In this document: piece after piece, positions 24,047 through 33,561 of the stretch
How the letters are laid out: each line of letters begins with the position of its first letter
Numbering within the stretch: the first letter of the stretch is position 1
Assembly (NCBI GenBank): GCA_011525745.1
Contig: WYBU01000100.1
Span: 1-64,000, forward strand
Length of the DNA: 64,000 nt
From: Planctomycetaceae bacterium
GTDB taxonomy: Bacteria > Planctomycetota > Phycisphaerae > UBA1845 > UTPLA1
Direction: 5' to 3'
Position numbers and translations under genes: made by a program
Notes under the pieces: generated by a model
Databases searched by the model: none
Told to the model about the DNA's origin: nothing
What the model saw: only the letters and a program-made list of their open reading frames with translations

Positions 24047-25837
24047 ATGCCCCATCGCGTCCGTTACGCCGCCGGCGCCTGCGTGCTGGCCGGCCTGCTC
24101 GTTGCATCCCCCGGTCTTGCCGCCGAATTCGTGTCGGCCACGGATGCCAAACCGCTGGACATGAGGCCCTACTGGTCGATCGATCTGCCGCTCAGCGCGG
24201 GGCAGCGTGTCGATCGCCTGGTGACGGTTGATGACAATCTGTACGTCATCACGGCGGACAATCGCGTTTTGGCGGTTCACATCGGGACCGGCGTGCTGCG
24301 ATGGATGGCCGATCTGGCCCGTCCGGACCAGCGGGTGCTGGGGCCGACGCACGGCGGCGCATATGCGTACTTCACGTCGCAGGCGGGTGTGAGCGTTTTT
24401 CATCGGCAGACGGGCCGGCCGGGAAACGATCCGCGCTCGGTGCGCGGCTTTGTCATCGAGGTGGTGGGTGAATCGACGAGCGTAAACGTCGGGTCGGTTC
24501 ATGGACTGTCGCGAGGAGACGTGTTGGACGTGGTCCGCCCGCTGGAGGCGCGCGGCGAGCGCGGCGAGAAGATCGGCGAGTTGAAGTTGGCGGTCGTCGA
24601 GGATCGGCAGGCGCGCGGGATTCTGTCGAATTACAGCCCGGTGCGCAAGCCGCAGTCGGGAGACTGGGTACGGGCCGACGTGACGCTGCCGCTGAGCCTG
24701 GTGGGGCTGCCGTTCGCGCCGTCGTCGGCGGCGATTTCGGACAACGAAGCGCTGTATTACGGCGGATCGAATGGGCGATTTTACAAGCTGGCGATTCTCA
24801 ACGGGCTGCGGATGTGGCAGTTCACGACCAGCGGCGTGGTTTCGGCGACGCCGCGGCTGCACAAGGGCAACCTGATCATCGCCGATCAAGACGGCGTGGT
24901 GCGGGCGGTGGGCGCGACGGACAAGTCCGAGCGATGGCGGTTCAACACCGAAGGCGCGGTGTTCGCCGACCCGTGGGTCGATGACTCGGGCGTGTATGTC
25001 GCGAGCACCGATCGCAGCCTGTATGCGCTGACGCCCGACGGCCGGCAGCGCTGGCGGCGGCAGTTTCAGGTGGCGGAACTGGGATCGCCGGTGGTGGCGG
25101 GCGGGACGCTGTTCATCAAGATTGAGGGCGACGGTCTGTATGCGCTGGACGTGAAGACCGGCGAGCAGAAATGGCGGATGGCGGGCGACGCCTCGTTCGT
25201 GGGCCTGGAGGGCGATCGTGCGTGGGTCGTTTCGACGCCGCCCTGGGTCGACCGCAAGCGGACGGCCCGCGACGTGTACATGTGCGATGCGAACAGCGGC
25301 AAGCTGCTGGCGACGTCGCAGGCGCGGAACGTCTCGCTGACGGCCGGACAGTCCGGTCCGCTGACGCTGATTCTGGCGGATCGCGGCGGGCGGGTGCAGT
25401 GTCTGCGGTCGCTGAAGTATCCGCACATCACGCCCGATCAACTGGCGGCGGTTCTGGCATCGGACGCCGAAGCGCGGGCCGGCGCGCCGCGTAGCGCCGC
25501 GGCCGAGGCCGGACCGGCGCGGCCGGGAGCGAAGGAGACAAAGCTGCCCGATCCGTTCCGCAGCACCAGCACGGCCAAGCCGGTGGGCGGACACGGGCTG
25601 GTCGGCACGGAAGGCGCGAAGCCGCCGGCGGGGGAAGGGAAGGGCGACGAGGAAGCCGAAGAGGAAGCGGCCGAAGAAGACGAAGACGCCGCCGACGAGG
25701 ATGAGGCCGACGAGTCGGAGGACGAAGACACGGCGGATGAAGACACGGCCGACGAGGATTCGGGCGACGACGAGGGCGATGATGAGTCCGGTGACGACGA
25801 ACCGGACGAAGATGAAGAAGGGGATGAAGAGCCGTAG
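24047..25837 (+). CDS. Secreted PQQ-like beta-propeller protein with acidic tail
   Basis: A 596-residue exported protein. It has a signal peptide (RYAAGACVLAGLLVASPGLAA) and propeller blades with PQQ-enzyme-like repeats: LYVITADNRVLAVHIGTGVLRWMADL, LIIADQDGVVRAVGATDKSERWRFNTEGAVF, VYVASTDRSLYALTPDGRQRWRRQF and LYALDVKTGEQKWRMAG. An inserted beta domain (about 147-225) resembles the C-terminus of the divergent coiled-coil protein. The last 65 residues or so are almost entirely Glu/Asp/Ala (EEAAEEDEDAADEDEADESE and on), a highly acidic disordered tail. It probably serves as a scaffold or substrate-binding envelope protein, with no catalytic site visible. Confidence 0.85.
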   Translation: MPHRVRYAAGACVLAGLLVASPGLAAEFVSATDAKPLDMRPYWSIDLPLSAGQRVDRLVTVDDNLYVITADNRVLAVHIGTGVLRWMADLARPDQRVLGPTHGGAYAYFTSQAGVSVFHRQTGRPGNDPRSVRGFVIEVVGESTSVNVGSVHGLSRGDVLDVVRPLEARGERGEKIGELKLAVVEDRQARGILSNYSPVRKPQSGDWVRADVTLPLSLVGLPFAPSSAAISDNEALYYGGSNGRFYKLAILNGLRMWQFTTSGVVSATPRLHKGNLIIADQDGVVRAVGATDKSERWRFNTEGAVFADPWVDDSGVYVASTDRSLYALTPDGRQRWRRQFQVAELGSPVVAGGTLFIKIEGDGLYALDVKTGEQKWRMAGDASFVGLEGDRAWVVSTPPWVDRKRTARDVYMCDANSGKLLATSQARNVSLTAGQSGPLTLILADRGGRVQCLRSLKYPHITPDQLAAVLASDAEARAGAPRSAAAEAGPARPGAKETKLPDPFRSTSTAKPVGGHGLVGTEGAKPPAGEGKGDEEAEEEAAEEDEDAADEDEADESEDEDTADEDTADEDSGDDEGDDESGDDEPDEDEEGDEEP

Positions 25838-25939
25838 AAGCGAAGCACCAGCCATTTGGCTGGGGTACGAAGACGTAAAGCCCTCGCGCGAGATGGGCTT
25901 GGCGGTTCAGCAAGAAAGTTCCTCGCGAGGGCTTGACGA

Positions 25940-26051
25940 TGCCATCCGCTCGCTGACGCTTCGCGGCCCTGATTCGCACGGGCTGCAAGCCCGTGCCACG
26001 CGGACACAGCCGAGGGCGGCTGTGCCGTATTCACAGCCGAGGGCGGCTGTG
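25940..26051. repeat. D, C and tandem B palindromes upstream of purH
   Basis: This stretch holds a D-type element (25943-25974), a C-type CACGGGCtgcaaGCCCGTG (25978-25996) and two B palindromes CACAGCCGAGGGCGGCTGTG at 26005 and 26032. The 27-bp period is the same as in the array at 36972. Confidence 0.8.
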
Positions 26052-26084
26052 CTCCCTGCCTGATTTCACGATCACAAGGCGCGC

Positions 26085-27872
26085 ATGAGTTCAGCGGCGA
26101 CACGTCGGGCGTTGATTTCCGTGTGGGACAAGACGGGGCTGGTGGAGTTCGCGCGGACGCTGCGCGCGGAGTTCGACTTTGAGATCGTCTCCACCGGCGG
26201 CACGGCGCGCACGCTTGGCGAGGCGGGCGTGGCGGTCACTTTGATCGAAACACTGACCGGTTTCGTCGAGATGCTCGATGGCCGGGTCAAGACGCTGCAT
26301 CCGGCCATTCACGCCGGCCTGCTGGCCGATCGCGACAACCCGGAGCATGTACGCCAACTCGAAGCGACGGGCATCGGCGCGATTGAGCTGGTCGCGGTCG
26401 ATCTTTATCCGTTCGAGCGGACGGCGTCCGCGGCCGACTGCACGCCGGAGCAGGCGATCGAGATGATCGACATCGGCGGCGTGACGCTGCTGCGGGCGGC
26501 GGCGAAGAACCATGCACACGTGATGCTGGTCGACCGGCCGTCGGCCTACGCGGAGGCGCTGGCGTATCTTCGCGAGGCGGATGGGACGCGTCGCGCGGCG
26601 ATGCGGCGCGTCGCGGCGGCGCGGGCGTTTCGGACGGTGACCGAATACGACGCCCAAATCGCCGCGTGGATCGAGCGTCACGCCGGCCTGGGCGGCGAAG
26701 GACCGCGACGCGTGCTGGAGCTGGTCGGTCGCGAGCGGCTGCGCTACGGCGAAAATCCGCATCAGTCGGCGGAATTATTGCGGGCGCCGAGCGGTGCGCG
26801 GGAATTCGATCTGTGCGCCGCGCGCGGCCGCGTGGCCGATCAGGCCGACTGGGACGCGCGCGTTTCATACAATAATTATCTCGATGCAGACGCGGCGCTG
26901 CGACTGTGCGCCGAATTGACGCGGGCGGGAGCGCCGCTGAGCCGCGGTGCAGGCACGGCGCGCGCCGATGCACCGCCCCGCTGCTGCGTGTTCATCAAGC
27001 ACAACAACGCCTGCGGCGTCGGCGTGGCCGACGCGGCGATCGAGGCGTATCGCCGGGCGTACCTGGGCGATCCGAACGCGGCGATGGGCGGCGTGCTGGC
27101 CTGCGACTTCGCCGTCGACGCCGATTTCGCGACGGCGGTGATGGAGACGTACGACCGGCTGGCCCGGCCGCTGAAGGAGGCCGGCGCCGCGCACGCTCCG
27201 GGAGGGTTTTTCCTTGAGGTGTGGGTCGCCCCATCGTTCGGTGACGACGCGCTGCGCTTGATTCGAGGTACGGCGATGCCGACGCCGCGACGGCCGCGGC
27301 CGCCGAAGAAGGCCTGGGGCGGCAACGTGCGCCTGCTGGCGGTCGGAGACTTGCGGCAACCGCCGGACGCGAGCGCGACGGAGTATCGCTGCATTGCCGG
27401 CGGGATGCTGGCGCAGTCGCCCGACGTGGCGGGGCTGGATGAACAGGGCTGGCGCGTGGTGACGCAACGCACACCGACGCCCGGCGAGATGGCCGATCTG
27501 CGGCTGGCGTGGCTGATCTGCAAGCACACGCGCAGCAACGCGATCAGCGTGGTGCGTGACGGCATGTTGATCGGCAACGGCGCGGGGCAGATGTCGCGCG
27601 TCATGTCGTGCCGCCTGGCGACGTGGCTGGCTCAGGATAACGGGCATTTGGCACAGGCGGCCACGACGCGAGGGGCAACCGGGGTGGACGGCCCCGTGGC
27701 GGCGTCGGATGCGTTCTTCCCGTTTCGCGACGGACCCGATCTGCTGATGGACGCCGGCGTGTCGGCGATCGTCCAGCCGGGCGGCGGCAAGCGCGACGAG
27801 GATGTGATTCGCGCCTGCGACGAGCGTGGCGCGGCGATGATCTTCACCGGGACGCGGCACTTCAGGCACTGA
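26085..27872 (+). CDS. purH: Bifunctional AICAR transformylase / IMP cyclohydrolase
   Basis: A 595-residue enzyme for the last two steps of IMP synthesis. The N-terminal MGS-like cyclohydrolase domain shows RRALISVWDKTGLVEFARTL, STGGTARTL, MLDGRVKTLHPAIHAGLLADRDN and IELVAVDLYPFE. The AICAR-formylase domain shows LRYGENPHQSAELL, FIKHNNACGVGVADAAIEAYRRAYLGDPNAAMGGVLACDF, the Lys-His active-site region (CKHTRSNAISVVRDGMLIGNGAGQMSRV) and AASDAFFPFRDGPDLLMDAGVSAIVQPGGGKRDEDVIRACDE. It is somewhat longer than the common 510-530 residues because of loops near 300-320 and 400. No purine neighbours lie in the window. Confidence 0.96.
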   Translation: MSSAATRRALISVWDKTGLVEFARTLRAEFDFEIVSTGGTARTLGEAGVAVTLIETLTGFVEMLDGRVKTLHPAIHAGLLADRDNPEHVRQLEATGIGAIELVAVDLYPFERTASAADCTPEQAIEMIDIGGVTLLRAAAKNHAHVMLVDRPSAYAEALAYLREADGTRRAAMRRVAAARAFRTVTEYDAQIAAWIERHAGLGGEGPRRVLELVGRERLRYGENPHQSAELLRAPSGAREFDLCAARGRVADQADWDARVSYNNYLDADAALRLCAELTRAGAPLSRGAGTARADAPPRCCVFIKHNNACGVGVADAAIEAYRRAYLGDPNAAMGGVLACDFAVDADFATAVMETYDRLARPLKEAGAAHAPGGFFLEVWVAPSFGDDALRLIRGTAMPTPRRPRPPKKAWGGNVRLLAVGDLRQPPDASATEYRCIAGGMLAQSPDVAGLDEQGWRVVTQRTPTPGEMADLRLAWLICKHTRSNAISVVRDGMLIGNGAGQMSRVMSCRLATWLAQDNGHLAQAATTRGATGVDGPVAASDAFFPFRDGPDLLMDAGVSAIVQPGGGKRDEDVIRACDERGAAMIFTGTRHFRH

Positions 27873-27931
27873 CGCGCGCCACCGCGCTGATCCGAATCGC
27901 GACCGCGGCGCCTTGATGGTGCTTCCCCGAT

Positions 27932-28073
27932 CCGAACCGCGACCGTGAGGGAGCGGCGGTGAACCGCTCGTTCCACACCAGGTCAGCCGCGCGCATGCGT
28001 GACGTTGTTCCGCGATCACCGCGACGCTCGCGCGCGATCCGTCCCGCGCCGCTCCCTCACGGTCGCGGTTCGG
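27932..28073. repeat. Family-E inverted pair
   Basis: CCGAACCGCGACCGTGAGGG (27932-27957 with flank) and its reverse complement CCCTCACGGTCGCGGTTCGG (28048-28073 with flank) face each other across about 90 nt. A second pair with the same spacing lies at 31433-31577. This looks like a small composite element with inverted ends rather than independent single repeats. No gene is supported in 27873-28143. Confidence 0.7.
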
Positions 28074-28143
28074 ATCAGAGGCGTCACGGTGCGGATCAGG
28101 CACGGTGCGAGTCGGTCGCGGCGCGGAACAACGGTGGCAACTA

Positions 28144-28800
28144 TTAGCACAGCACGCCGGTCGCCCACGTGCTGGGGTCGTAATACCAGCTCAAATCATC
28201 GCCGACGGTCAGGTATTGCTGGCCGTGTTCCGAATCCTCGACCATCGTGAAAAAGCCGATACGCGGATTGTCGGCCGGGTTGAAGCCGACCAGCAGGTCG
28301 GCGGGCAGGTGCGCTTCGAGCGTGTACCCGCCGCCGGGCGTGCGGCCGGCGGCAATTGGAATCCGCTCCGAAGGAACAAGCGGCGCATGAGCCGCGGCGC
28401 GCTCGATGCGGTGCGAGCCGGCGACCGGCGCGCGGCCGTCGGGTCCGCCGCCGGCGGGCAGGAAGTAGAAGTGCTGGCAGAACCGCGTGGCGCGGCGGAC
28501 GTCGCGTGCGTCGCGCATGTCGGTCATGAGGCGCAGGTTGTCGGACTTCCAGAACTTCTGCGGATCGCAGCGCGGCGGGTAATTGCGGGCGCGGACGCGG
28601 CATGCCAGATACAGGCCGGACTCGTGCCAGCCGAGCCACACGTCGGCAAACGTGCGCCGTCCGTCGATCTTGTGAAGCTCAGGAAGCCGACAGCGATCGG
28701 TCCAGTCGGCCAGGTCGCCGTCGATGCGCGGCGGCGGATCGAGGCGATGAATCGGCAGCTCGAAGCGGAACAGAAAGCGCGGCGGAACGAGGTCGGACAT
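28144..28800 (-). CDS. CBM9-like carbohydrate-binding/heme-family domain protein
   Basis: A 218-residue protein with the fold signature of family-9 carbohydrate-binding modules: PPPRIDGDLADWTDRCRLPELHKIDGRRTFADVWLGWHESGLYLACRVRA at the N-terminus, KFWKSDNLRLMTDMRDARDVRRATRFCQHFYFLPAGG in the middle and YTLEAHLPADLLVGFNPADNPRIGFFTMVEDSEHGQQYLTVG at the end. No signal peptide is apparent. An ATG at 28827 would add nine residues. Such stand-alone modules are common in planctomycetes. The ligand is unknown. Confidence 0.7.
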   Translation of the reverse strand: MSDLVPPRFLFRFELPIHRLDPPPRIDGDLADWTDRCRLPELHKIDGRRTFADVWLGWHESGLYLACRVRARNYPPRCDPQKFWKSDNLRLMTDMRDARDVRRATRFCQHFYFLPAGGGPDGRAPVAGSHRIERAAAHAPLVPSERIPIAAGRTPGGGYTLEAHLPADLLVGFNPADNPRIGFFTMVEDSEHGQQYLTVGDDLSWYYDPSTWATGVLC

Positions 28801-28830
28801 GGCGGTATTTGAGGAGGATACGCGCATGAA

Positions 28831-29012
28831 GGGGGAAAGTCGAAAGTCGAAACAAGAGGCTCACGCAGAGGCACGCAGAACGCGGAGAATCTGTGATTCC
28901 CGCCTGCGCGGGAATGACCGCTTTGGGCTGAAAGCTGATCGCTGAAAGCTGATCGCTGAAAGCTGATCGCTGAAAGCCGACCGCTGATGGTCCACACGGC
29001 GGGGCCTGCTGC
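28831..29012 (+). repeat. Family-F repeat upstream of the E1 gene
   Basis: This copy has the A-rich head gggggaaagtcgaaagtcg, the middle ctcacgcagaggcacgcagaa, the hairpin gattcccgcctgcgcggg and four tandem gctgatcgctgaaa units (about 28925-28985). It ends atggtccacacggcggggcctg, the same end as the full copies. Confidence 0.65.
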
Positions 29013-29113
29013 TTCGGACTTTCGGTCCGCGGAGCGGATCCTACCGGATTCAAACCCGGGCGACGCGCGCCCCGGTGCACTTCGGACCACGCGGCCCTTA
29101 TGATGCTGGCGGC

Positions 29114-31420
29114 ATGACGTTCAATCGGGCCAGGGCCATTGATGAGCAGTTTGTCGGCTTTCTGCGCGAGGCGGGGGCGACGGGTGATCCGCGGGCGCGC
29201 ATCGCGGCCGAGCCGAAGGCATCGCACTACCTGTTCGATGCGGCCGTGCGGTCGGGGGCGACGCTCAACGGCCGGCTACTGATCGAACTGTTCGACGCGC
29301 AGATGACCTGCCGGCATCTCGACCTGATCGCGCGCGTGCTACGCGGCCGCGACGCGGGGTATTACACGATCGGCAGCGCCGGACACGAGGGCAACGTTGT
29401 GCTGGGCGCCGCCGTGCGCCATACCGATCCCTCGTTCGTGCACTATCGCAGCGGGGCGCTGATGGTGCAGCGCTCGCGGCAGGTACCCGGCATCGACGCG
29501 ATTCGCGACACGCTGCTGTCACAGGCGGCGGCGGCGGCCGATCCCATCGCGGGCGGTCGGCACAAGGTGTGGGGCAGCGCGCCGCTGTGGGTTCCGCCGC
29601 AGACGAGCACCATCGCCAGCCATCTGCCCAAGTCGGTCGGCGCGGCCATTGCCATCGAGCGCGCCCGGCGGCTGAAGCTGCCGCTGCCGGTTCCGAACGA
29701 CAGCATCGTGATGTGCACGTTCGGCGACGCGAGCGTCAATCACGCGGCGGCGCAGACGGCGTTCAACGCGACAAGCTGGACGGTGTTTCAGAACATACCC
29801 GTGCCCATCCTTTTCGTCTGCGAGGATAACGGCATCGGCATCAGCGTTCACACGCCGCCCGGCTGGGTGCGCGAACGCATGAGCCGCCAGCCCGGCTTCG
29901 GCTACATCCCGGCCGACGGCCTGGACCTGGTCGATGCGTATGAGGCGGCGATCGAAGCCGTGGCGATCTGCCGCACGCGGCGGCGGCCGGTGTTTCTGCA
30001 CCTGCGGACGATCCGCATGTTGGGCCACGCCGGCAGCGACGTTGAGACGGAGTATCACACGCTGGACGAGATCGCGGCGGTGGAGAAAAACGATCCGCTG
30101 CTGCGGACGGCCCGGCTGGTGATGGACGCAGGGCTGATGACGGCGGATGAAATCCTGGCCCGATACGAGGAAATCCGGCAGATCGTCGCGGCCACGGCGG
30201 AGGAAGTCGTGCCGTTGCCGAAACTGCGAACGGCGGTGGAGGTGATGTCGCCGCTGGCGCCGTATCACCCCGAAGCGGTGCAGATCGAAGCGGCCCGTCC
30301 GGCCGGCGGAGCGGAGACTGACGCAGCGCGCGGCGCGCCGCCGCCGTTACGCGGACCGCGCCACATGGCGGTGCTGATCAATCGGGCGCTGCACGAAGCG
30401 CTGGAGAAGTATCCTGAGGCGGCGATCTTCGGCGAGGACGTGGCTCGCAAAGGCGGGGTGTATCACGTGACGACGGGGCTGTGGGAGCGCTTCGGTCCCG
30501 GTCGCGTGTTCAACACGCTGCTCGACGAGACGACGATTCTGGGCCTGGCAATCGGCGCGGCGCATCTGGGCATGTTGCCGATTCCCGAGATTCAATACCT
30601 GGCGTATTACCACAACGCGGAGGATCAGATTCGCGGCGAGGCCTGTTCGCTTCAGTACTTCTCGAAGGGGCAGTTTCGCAATCCGATGGTGGTGCGCATC
30701 GCGGGGCTGGCTTATCAGCGCGGTTTCGGCGGCCACTTTCACAACGACAACAGCGTGGCGGCGCTGCGCGACATTCCGGGGCTGATATTGTGCGCGCCCG
30801 CGCGCGGAGACGACGCCGTGCGGATGCTGCGCACGTGTCTGGCGCTGGCCCGCGTCGATGGCCGCGTGGTGGTGTTCCTCGAACCGATCGCGCTGTACAT
30901 GACGAAAGACCTGCACGCCGAGGGCGACGGCGGCTGGCAGTTCGACTATCCGCCGCAGGGAGAAGCGATTTCGCCGGGCGAGGGCGGCGTGCATGACGCC
31001 GAGGCGCGCGATCTGACGATCGTAACGTACGCCAACGGGTTGTACATGTCGTTGAGGGCCGCGAAGACGCTGGCGGATCGGCACGGCGTGCGGGCGCGCG
31101 TGCTCGATCTGCGCTGGCTGAACCCGCTGAATCACGAATGGGTGGCGCAACATGCCCGCGACACCGGCCGCGTGCTGGTCGTCGATGAGTGCCGCCGCGA
31201 TGGCGGGTTGGGCGAGGCGATCGTTGCTGGCATCGTGGAGCGTTGCGGCGGCGACGTGGACGTGTCGCTGCTGGCGGCGGATGACACCTACGTGCCGCTG
31301 GGGCCGGCGATGCGCGTGGTGATGCCGTCGGAAGAGACGATCGTGGAACGGGCGGTGGCTCTGGCGCGGCCGGCGGATGCGCACCGCGCGGCGACGCCGC
31401 CGAAACCGGTGCGCGTGTAA
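29114..31420 (+). CDS. 2-oxoacid dehydrogenase E1, fused alpha and beta subunits
   Basis: A 768-residue fusion of the thiamine-diphosphate E1 alpha and beta chains of a branched-chain or pyruvate-type dehydrogenase complex. The alpha part (about 1-400) shows GYYTIGSAGHEGNVVLGAAVRHTDPSFVHYRSGALMVQR and the ThDP motif CTFGDASVNHAAAQTAFNATSWTVFQNIPVPILFVCEDNGIGISV. The beta part (about 420-768) shows MAVLINRALHEALEKYPEAAIFGEDVARKGGVYHVTTGLWERFGPGRVFNTLLDETTILGLAIGAA and the C-terminal VLVVDECRRDGGLGEAIVAGI. The ATG at 29114 is preferred over an in-frame ATG 39 nt upstream. E2 and E3 are not nearby. Fused E1 proteins are known in several phyla. Confidence 0.9.
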   Translation: MTFNRARAIDEQFVGFLREAGATGDPRARIAAEPKASHYLFDAAVRSGATLNGRLLIELFDAQMTCRHLDLIARVLRGRDAGYYTIGSAGHEGNVVLGAAVRHTDPSFVHYRSGALMVQRSRQVPGIDAIRDTLLSQAAAAADPIAGGRHKVWGSAPLWVPPQTSTIASHLPKSVGAAIAIERARRLKLPLPVPNDSIVMCTFGDASVNHAAAQTAFNATSWTVFQNIPVPILFVCEDNGIGISVHTPPGWVRERMSRQPGFGYIPADGLDLVDAYEAAIEAVAICRTRRRPVFLHLRTIRMLGHAGSDVETEYHTLDEIAAVEKNDPLLRTARLVMDAGLMTADEILARYEEIRQIVAATAEEVVPLPKLRTAVEVMSPLAPYHPEAVQIEAARPAGGAETDAARGAPPPLRGPRHMAVLINRALHEALEKYPEAAIFGEDVARKGGVYHVTTGLWERFGPGRVFNTLLDETTILGLAIGAAHLGMLPIPEIQYLAYYHNAEDQIRGEACSLQYFSKGQFRNPMVVRIAGLAYQRGFGGHFHNDNSVAALRDIPGLILCAPARGDDAVRMLRTCLALARVDGRVVVFLEPIALYMTKDLHAEGDGGWQFDYPPQGEAISPGEGGVHDAEARDLTIVTYANGLYMSLRAAKTLADRHGVRARVLDLRWLNPLNHEWVAQHARDTGRVLVVDECRRDGGLGEAIVAGIVERCGGDVDVSLLAADDTYVPLGPAMRVVMPSEETIVERAVALARPADAHRAATPPKPVRV

Positions 31421-31432
31421 GCCGCGCCTGAA

Positions 31433-31577
31433 CCGAACCGCGACCGTGAGGGAGCGGCGCGAAACGCCCCGCAGCGCCCGCGCGTCGCGGCTGACGCGTC
31501 GGTCCGCGCACACGCACGTACGCCGCGTGCGAGCCTGGCGAACGGTTGTCCGCCGCTCCCTCACGGTCGCGGTTCGG
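31433..31577. repeat. Family-E inverted pair
   Basis: CCGAACCGCGACCGTGAGGG (31433-31459 with flank) and its reverse complement (31552-31577 with flank) are separated by about 92 nt. The inner sequence is not obviously similar to that of the pair at 27932-28073, so only the ends recur. The pair lies between the E1 and phosphatase genes. Confidence 0.7.
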
Positions 31578-31600
31578 ATCAATAGGAAGGGGATTGAAGC

Positions 31601-33280
31601 GTGCGTATGAGAATTCAGCGAATGATGCCGGCCTGCCTGTCGCTTTTCCTGCTGTGCACGACGGCTCATGCCCAAGCCACCCGGCCCGCGGCAGCATCGT
31701 CGCCGAGCCGGCCGCGATTGATCGTGTTGATCGTCGTCGATCAGTTGCGGGGCGATTTTCCCGATCGTTACGCGGCGCACTTCGGCGAGGGCGGCTTCCG
31801 ACGGCTGATGCGCGAGGGCGCGCACTTTGTCTCGGCCCACTTCTCTCACGCCGCAACCGCGACGGGGCCGGGACACGCGTGCGTCGCCTGCGGCTGCAAT
31901 CCGCGCGAGCACGGTGTGGCGGCCAATCGCGATGGCGACGGCGAGTGTTCCGAGGACCCGAAGCATCCGCTCGTCGGTCTGGACGATCCGCGGCGAGGCG
32001 CGTCGGGAGGCGGTCCGCATCGGCTGCAAGCGCCGGCGCTGGGCGATGTGATGAAGCTCGCAACCGCAGGCCAGGCGCGCGTCGTGTCGCTGGGACTGAA
32101 GCGGCGCGGCGCGATCATGCTCGGCGGCCTTCGACCGGACACGGCGATCTGGTGGCACACGTCGTCGGGGCGCTTCGTGACGTCAACCGCCTACGCCACG
32201 CAGCTTTCGGAATACGCCGCGGCAATGAACGCCGCGCGGGCAGCGGATCGCTGGTTCGGCCGCGCGTGGGAACGACTGCTGCCGCCCGAGGCCTATCGCG
32301 CCTGCGTGCCGGATGACGATCCGGCCGAGGCGGATGCGCACCATTGGGGCCGGGCTTTTCCGCATCCACTGACAGGCGGGCTGAAGTCGCCGGGCGAGGG
32401 CTACTACGCGGCGCTGTTGGCGTCGCCGTTTGCCAACGAGCTGCTTCTGGAGTTGGCGCGGGCCGCGGTGGAATACGAAAAGCTCGGCCAGGATGACGTC
32501 TGCGATCTGCTGTGCATCGCGCTGTCGAGCAACGACGTGTGCGGACATCTCTTCGGTCCCGACAGCCACGAGGTGATGGACATCACGCTGCGGACCGATC
32601 GGCAGTTGGCGGAGTTGTTTTCGTTCCTCGATGCGCGGCTGGGGGCGGGACGGTACATTGCGGCGGTGACCGGCGATCACGGCGTTGCGCCGATTGCGGC
32701 CCACTCCAGGGCGCACGGACTGGACGCGGGCTGCTTTTCCGAGGACGACGCCGCCCGCGCGCTGAACGTTTCGTTGCAGCAATCGCTGGACGTAACCGGA
32801 CCGCGCGCGCCGCTCGTGAAGCTGGTGGAGTTGCCCTGGCTTTTCCTGGAGCATGAAACGATTCGCCGCGCCGAGTTGTCGCCGCAGCGCGTCGTCGACG
32901 CGTGCGTCGACGAGCTGATGAAAATGAAGGGCGTGGCGTGGGTCGTGCCGGCGGCGCGGCTTGCCGGTCCGCTGCCGGCCGACGCCGACGAGCGGTTTCA
33001 CCTGGCACGGGAAGCGTATCATCCGCGTACGGCGGGCGACATCTACATCGGGCTGAGGCACTACTGGCAGGAAAGCGAGAACACGGCGGGTCACGGTACC
33101 GCGCACGCCTACGACCGACACGTGCCGATTCTGCTGTACGGCCCGGGCGTGCGGGCGGGGCGCTACGCGACCGAGGCCGATCCCATCGACATCGCGGTGA
33201 CGCTGGCGCGGCTGATCGGCATTCAGCCCGCGCCGACGATGGTCCGGGCGCGCAATTCCATGGCGACGGCAGTTGAGTGA
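31601..33280 (+). CDS. Exported alkaline phosphatase family protein (PafA/NPP-like)
   Basis: A 559-residue exported metal-dependent phosphatase. It has a signal peptide (MMPACLSLFLLCTTAHA-Q), then RLIVLIVVDQLRGDFPDRYAAHFGEGGFRRLMREGAHF with a metal-binding Asp. The nucleophile region SHAATATGPGHACVACGCNPREHGV follows, with Thr as the likely nucleophile, as in PafA and phosphodiesterase/NPP enzymes. Later metal ligands include SSNDVCGHLFGPDSHEVMD, AVTGDHGVAP and ENTAGHGTAHAYDRHVPILLYGPGV. It probably scavenges phosphate from monoesters in the periplasm. ATG starts at 31601, 31607 and 31622 are possible. Confidence 0.88.
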   Translation: MRMRIQRMMPACLSLFLLCTTAHAQATRPAAASSPSRPRLIVLIVVDQLRGDFPDRYAAHFGEGGFRRLMREGAHFVSAHFSHAATATGPGHACVACGCNPREHGVAANRDGDGECSEDPKHPLVGLDDPRRGASGGGPHRLQAPALGDVMKLATAGQARVVSLGLKRRGAIMLGGLRPDTAIWWHTSSGRFVTSTAYATQLSEYAAAMNAARAADRWFGRAWERLLPPEAYRACVPDDDPAEADAHHWGRAFPHPLTGGLKSPGEGYYAALLASPFANELLLELARAAVEYEKLGQDDVCDLLCIALSSNDVCGHLFGPDSHEVMDITLRTDRQLAELFSFLDARLGAGRYIAAVTGDHGVAPIAAHSRAHGLDAGCFSEDDAARALNVSLQQSLDVTGPRAPLVKLVELPWLFLEHETIRRAELSPQRVVDACVDELMKMKGVAWVVPAARLAGPLPADADERFHLAREAYHPRTAGDIYIGLRHYWQESENTAGHGTAHAYDRHVPILLYGPGVRAGRYATEADPIDIAVTLARLIGIQPAPTMVRARNSMATAVE

Positions 33281-33560
33281 AAGGCGAAACGTCGAAACAA
33301 GGGCAAGGGAACAGGGAACAGCAAGAAGCGCTGGAGTGGCCGTCGTGATTACATTGGGCGATCAACGACAAGCTGACGGGCAATTCCCAGGCGCCCGCCC
33401 GTTGCTCGCCCGTCCGCATCGTGCATGCCCTCCACTCCGTCCGCAATTACACGGCAGCGCGCAGTCCCGGATAGCCGCCTGCGCGGGAATGACGGTTTTC
33501 GGCTGAATGCTGACGGCTGAAAGCTGACGGCTCCTCGGTCCACACAACGAACCCTGCCGG
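33281..33560 (+). repeat. Family-F full-length repeat, copy 1
   Basis: About 280 nt, nearly the same by eye as 54836-55122. It runs from the A-rich head (gcgaaacgtcgaaacaaggg) through ggaacagggaacagcaagaa, gagtggccgtcgtgattaca, ttgggcgatcaacgac, attcccaggcgcccgcccgt, the gatagccgcctgcgcgggaa hairpin and gctgacggctgaaagctgac, ending ggtccacacaacgaaccctg. It starts at the stop of the phosphatase gene. Confidence 0.85.
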
Positions 33561-33561
33561 C

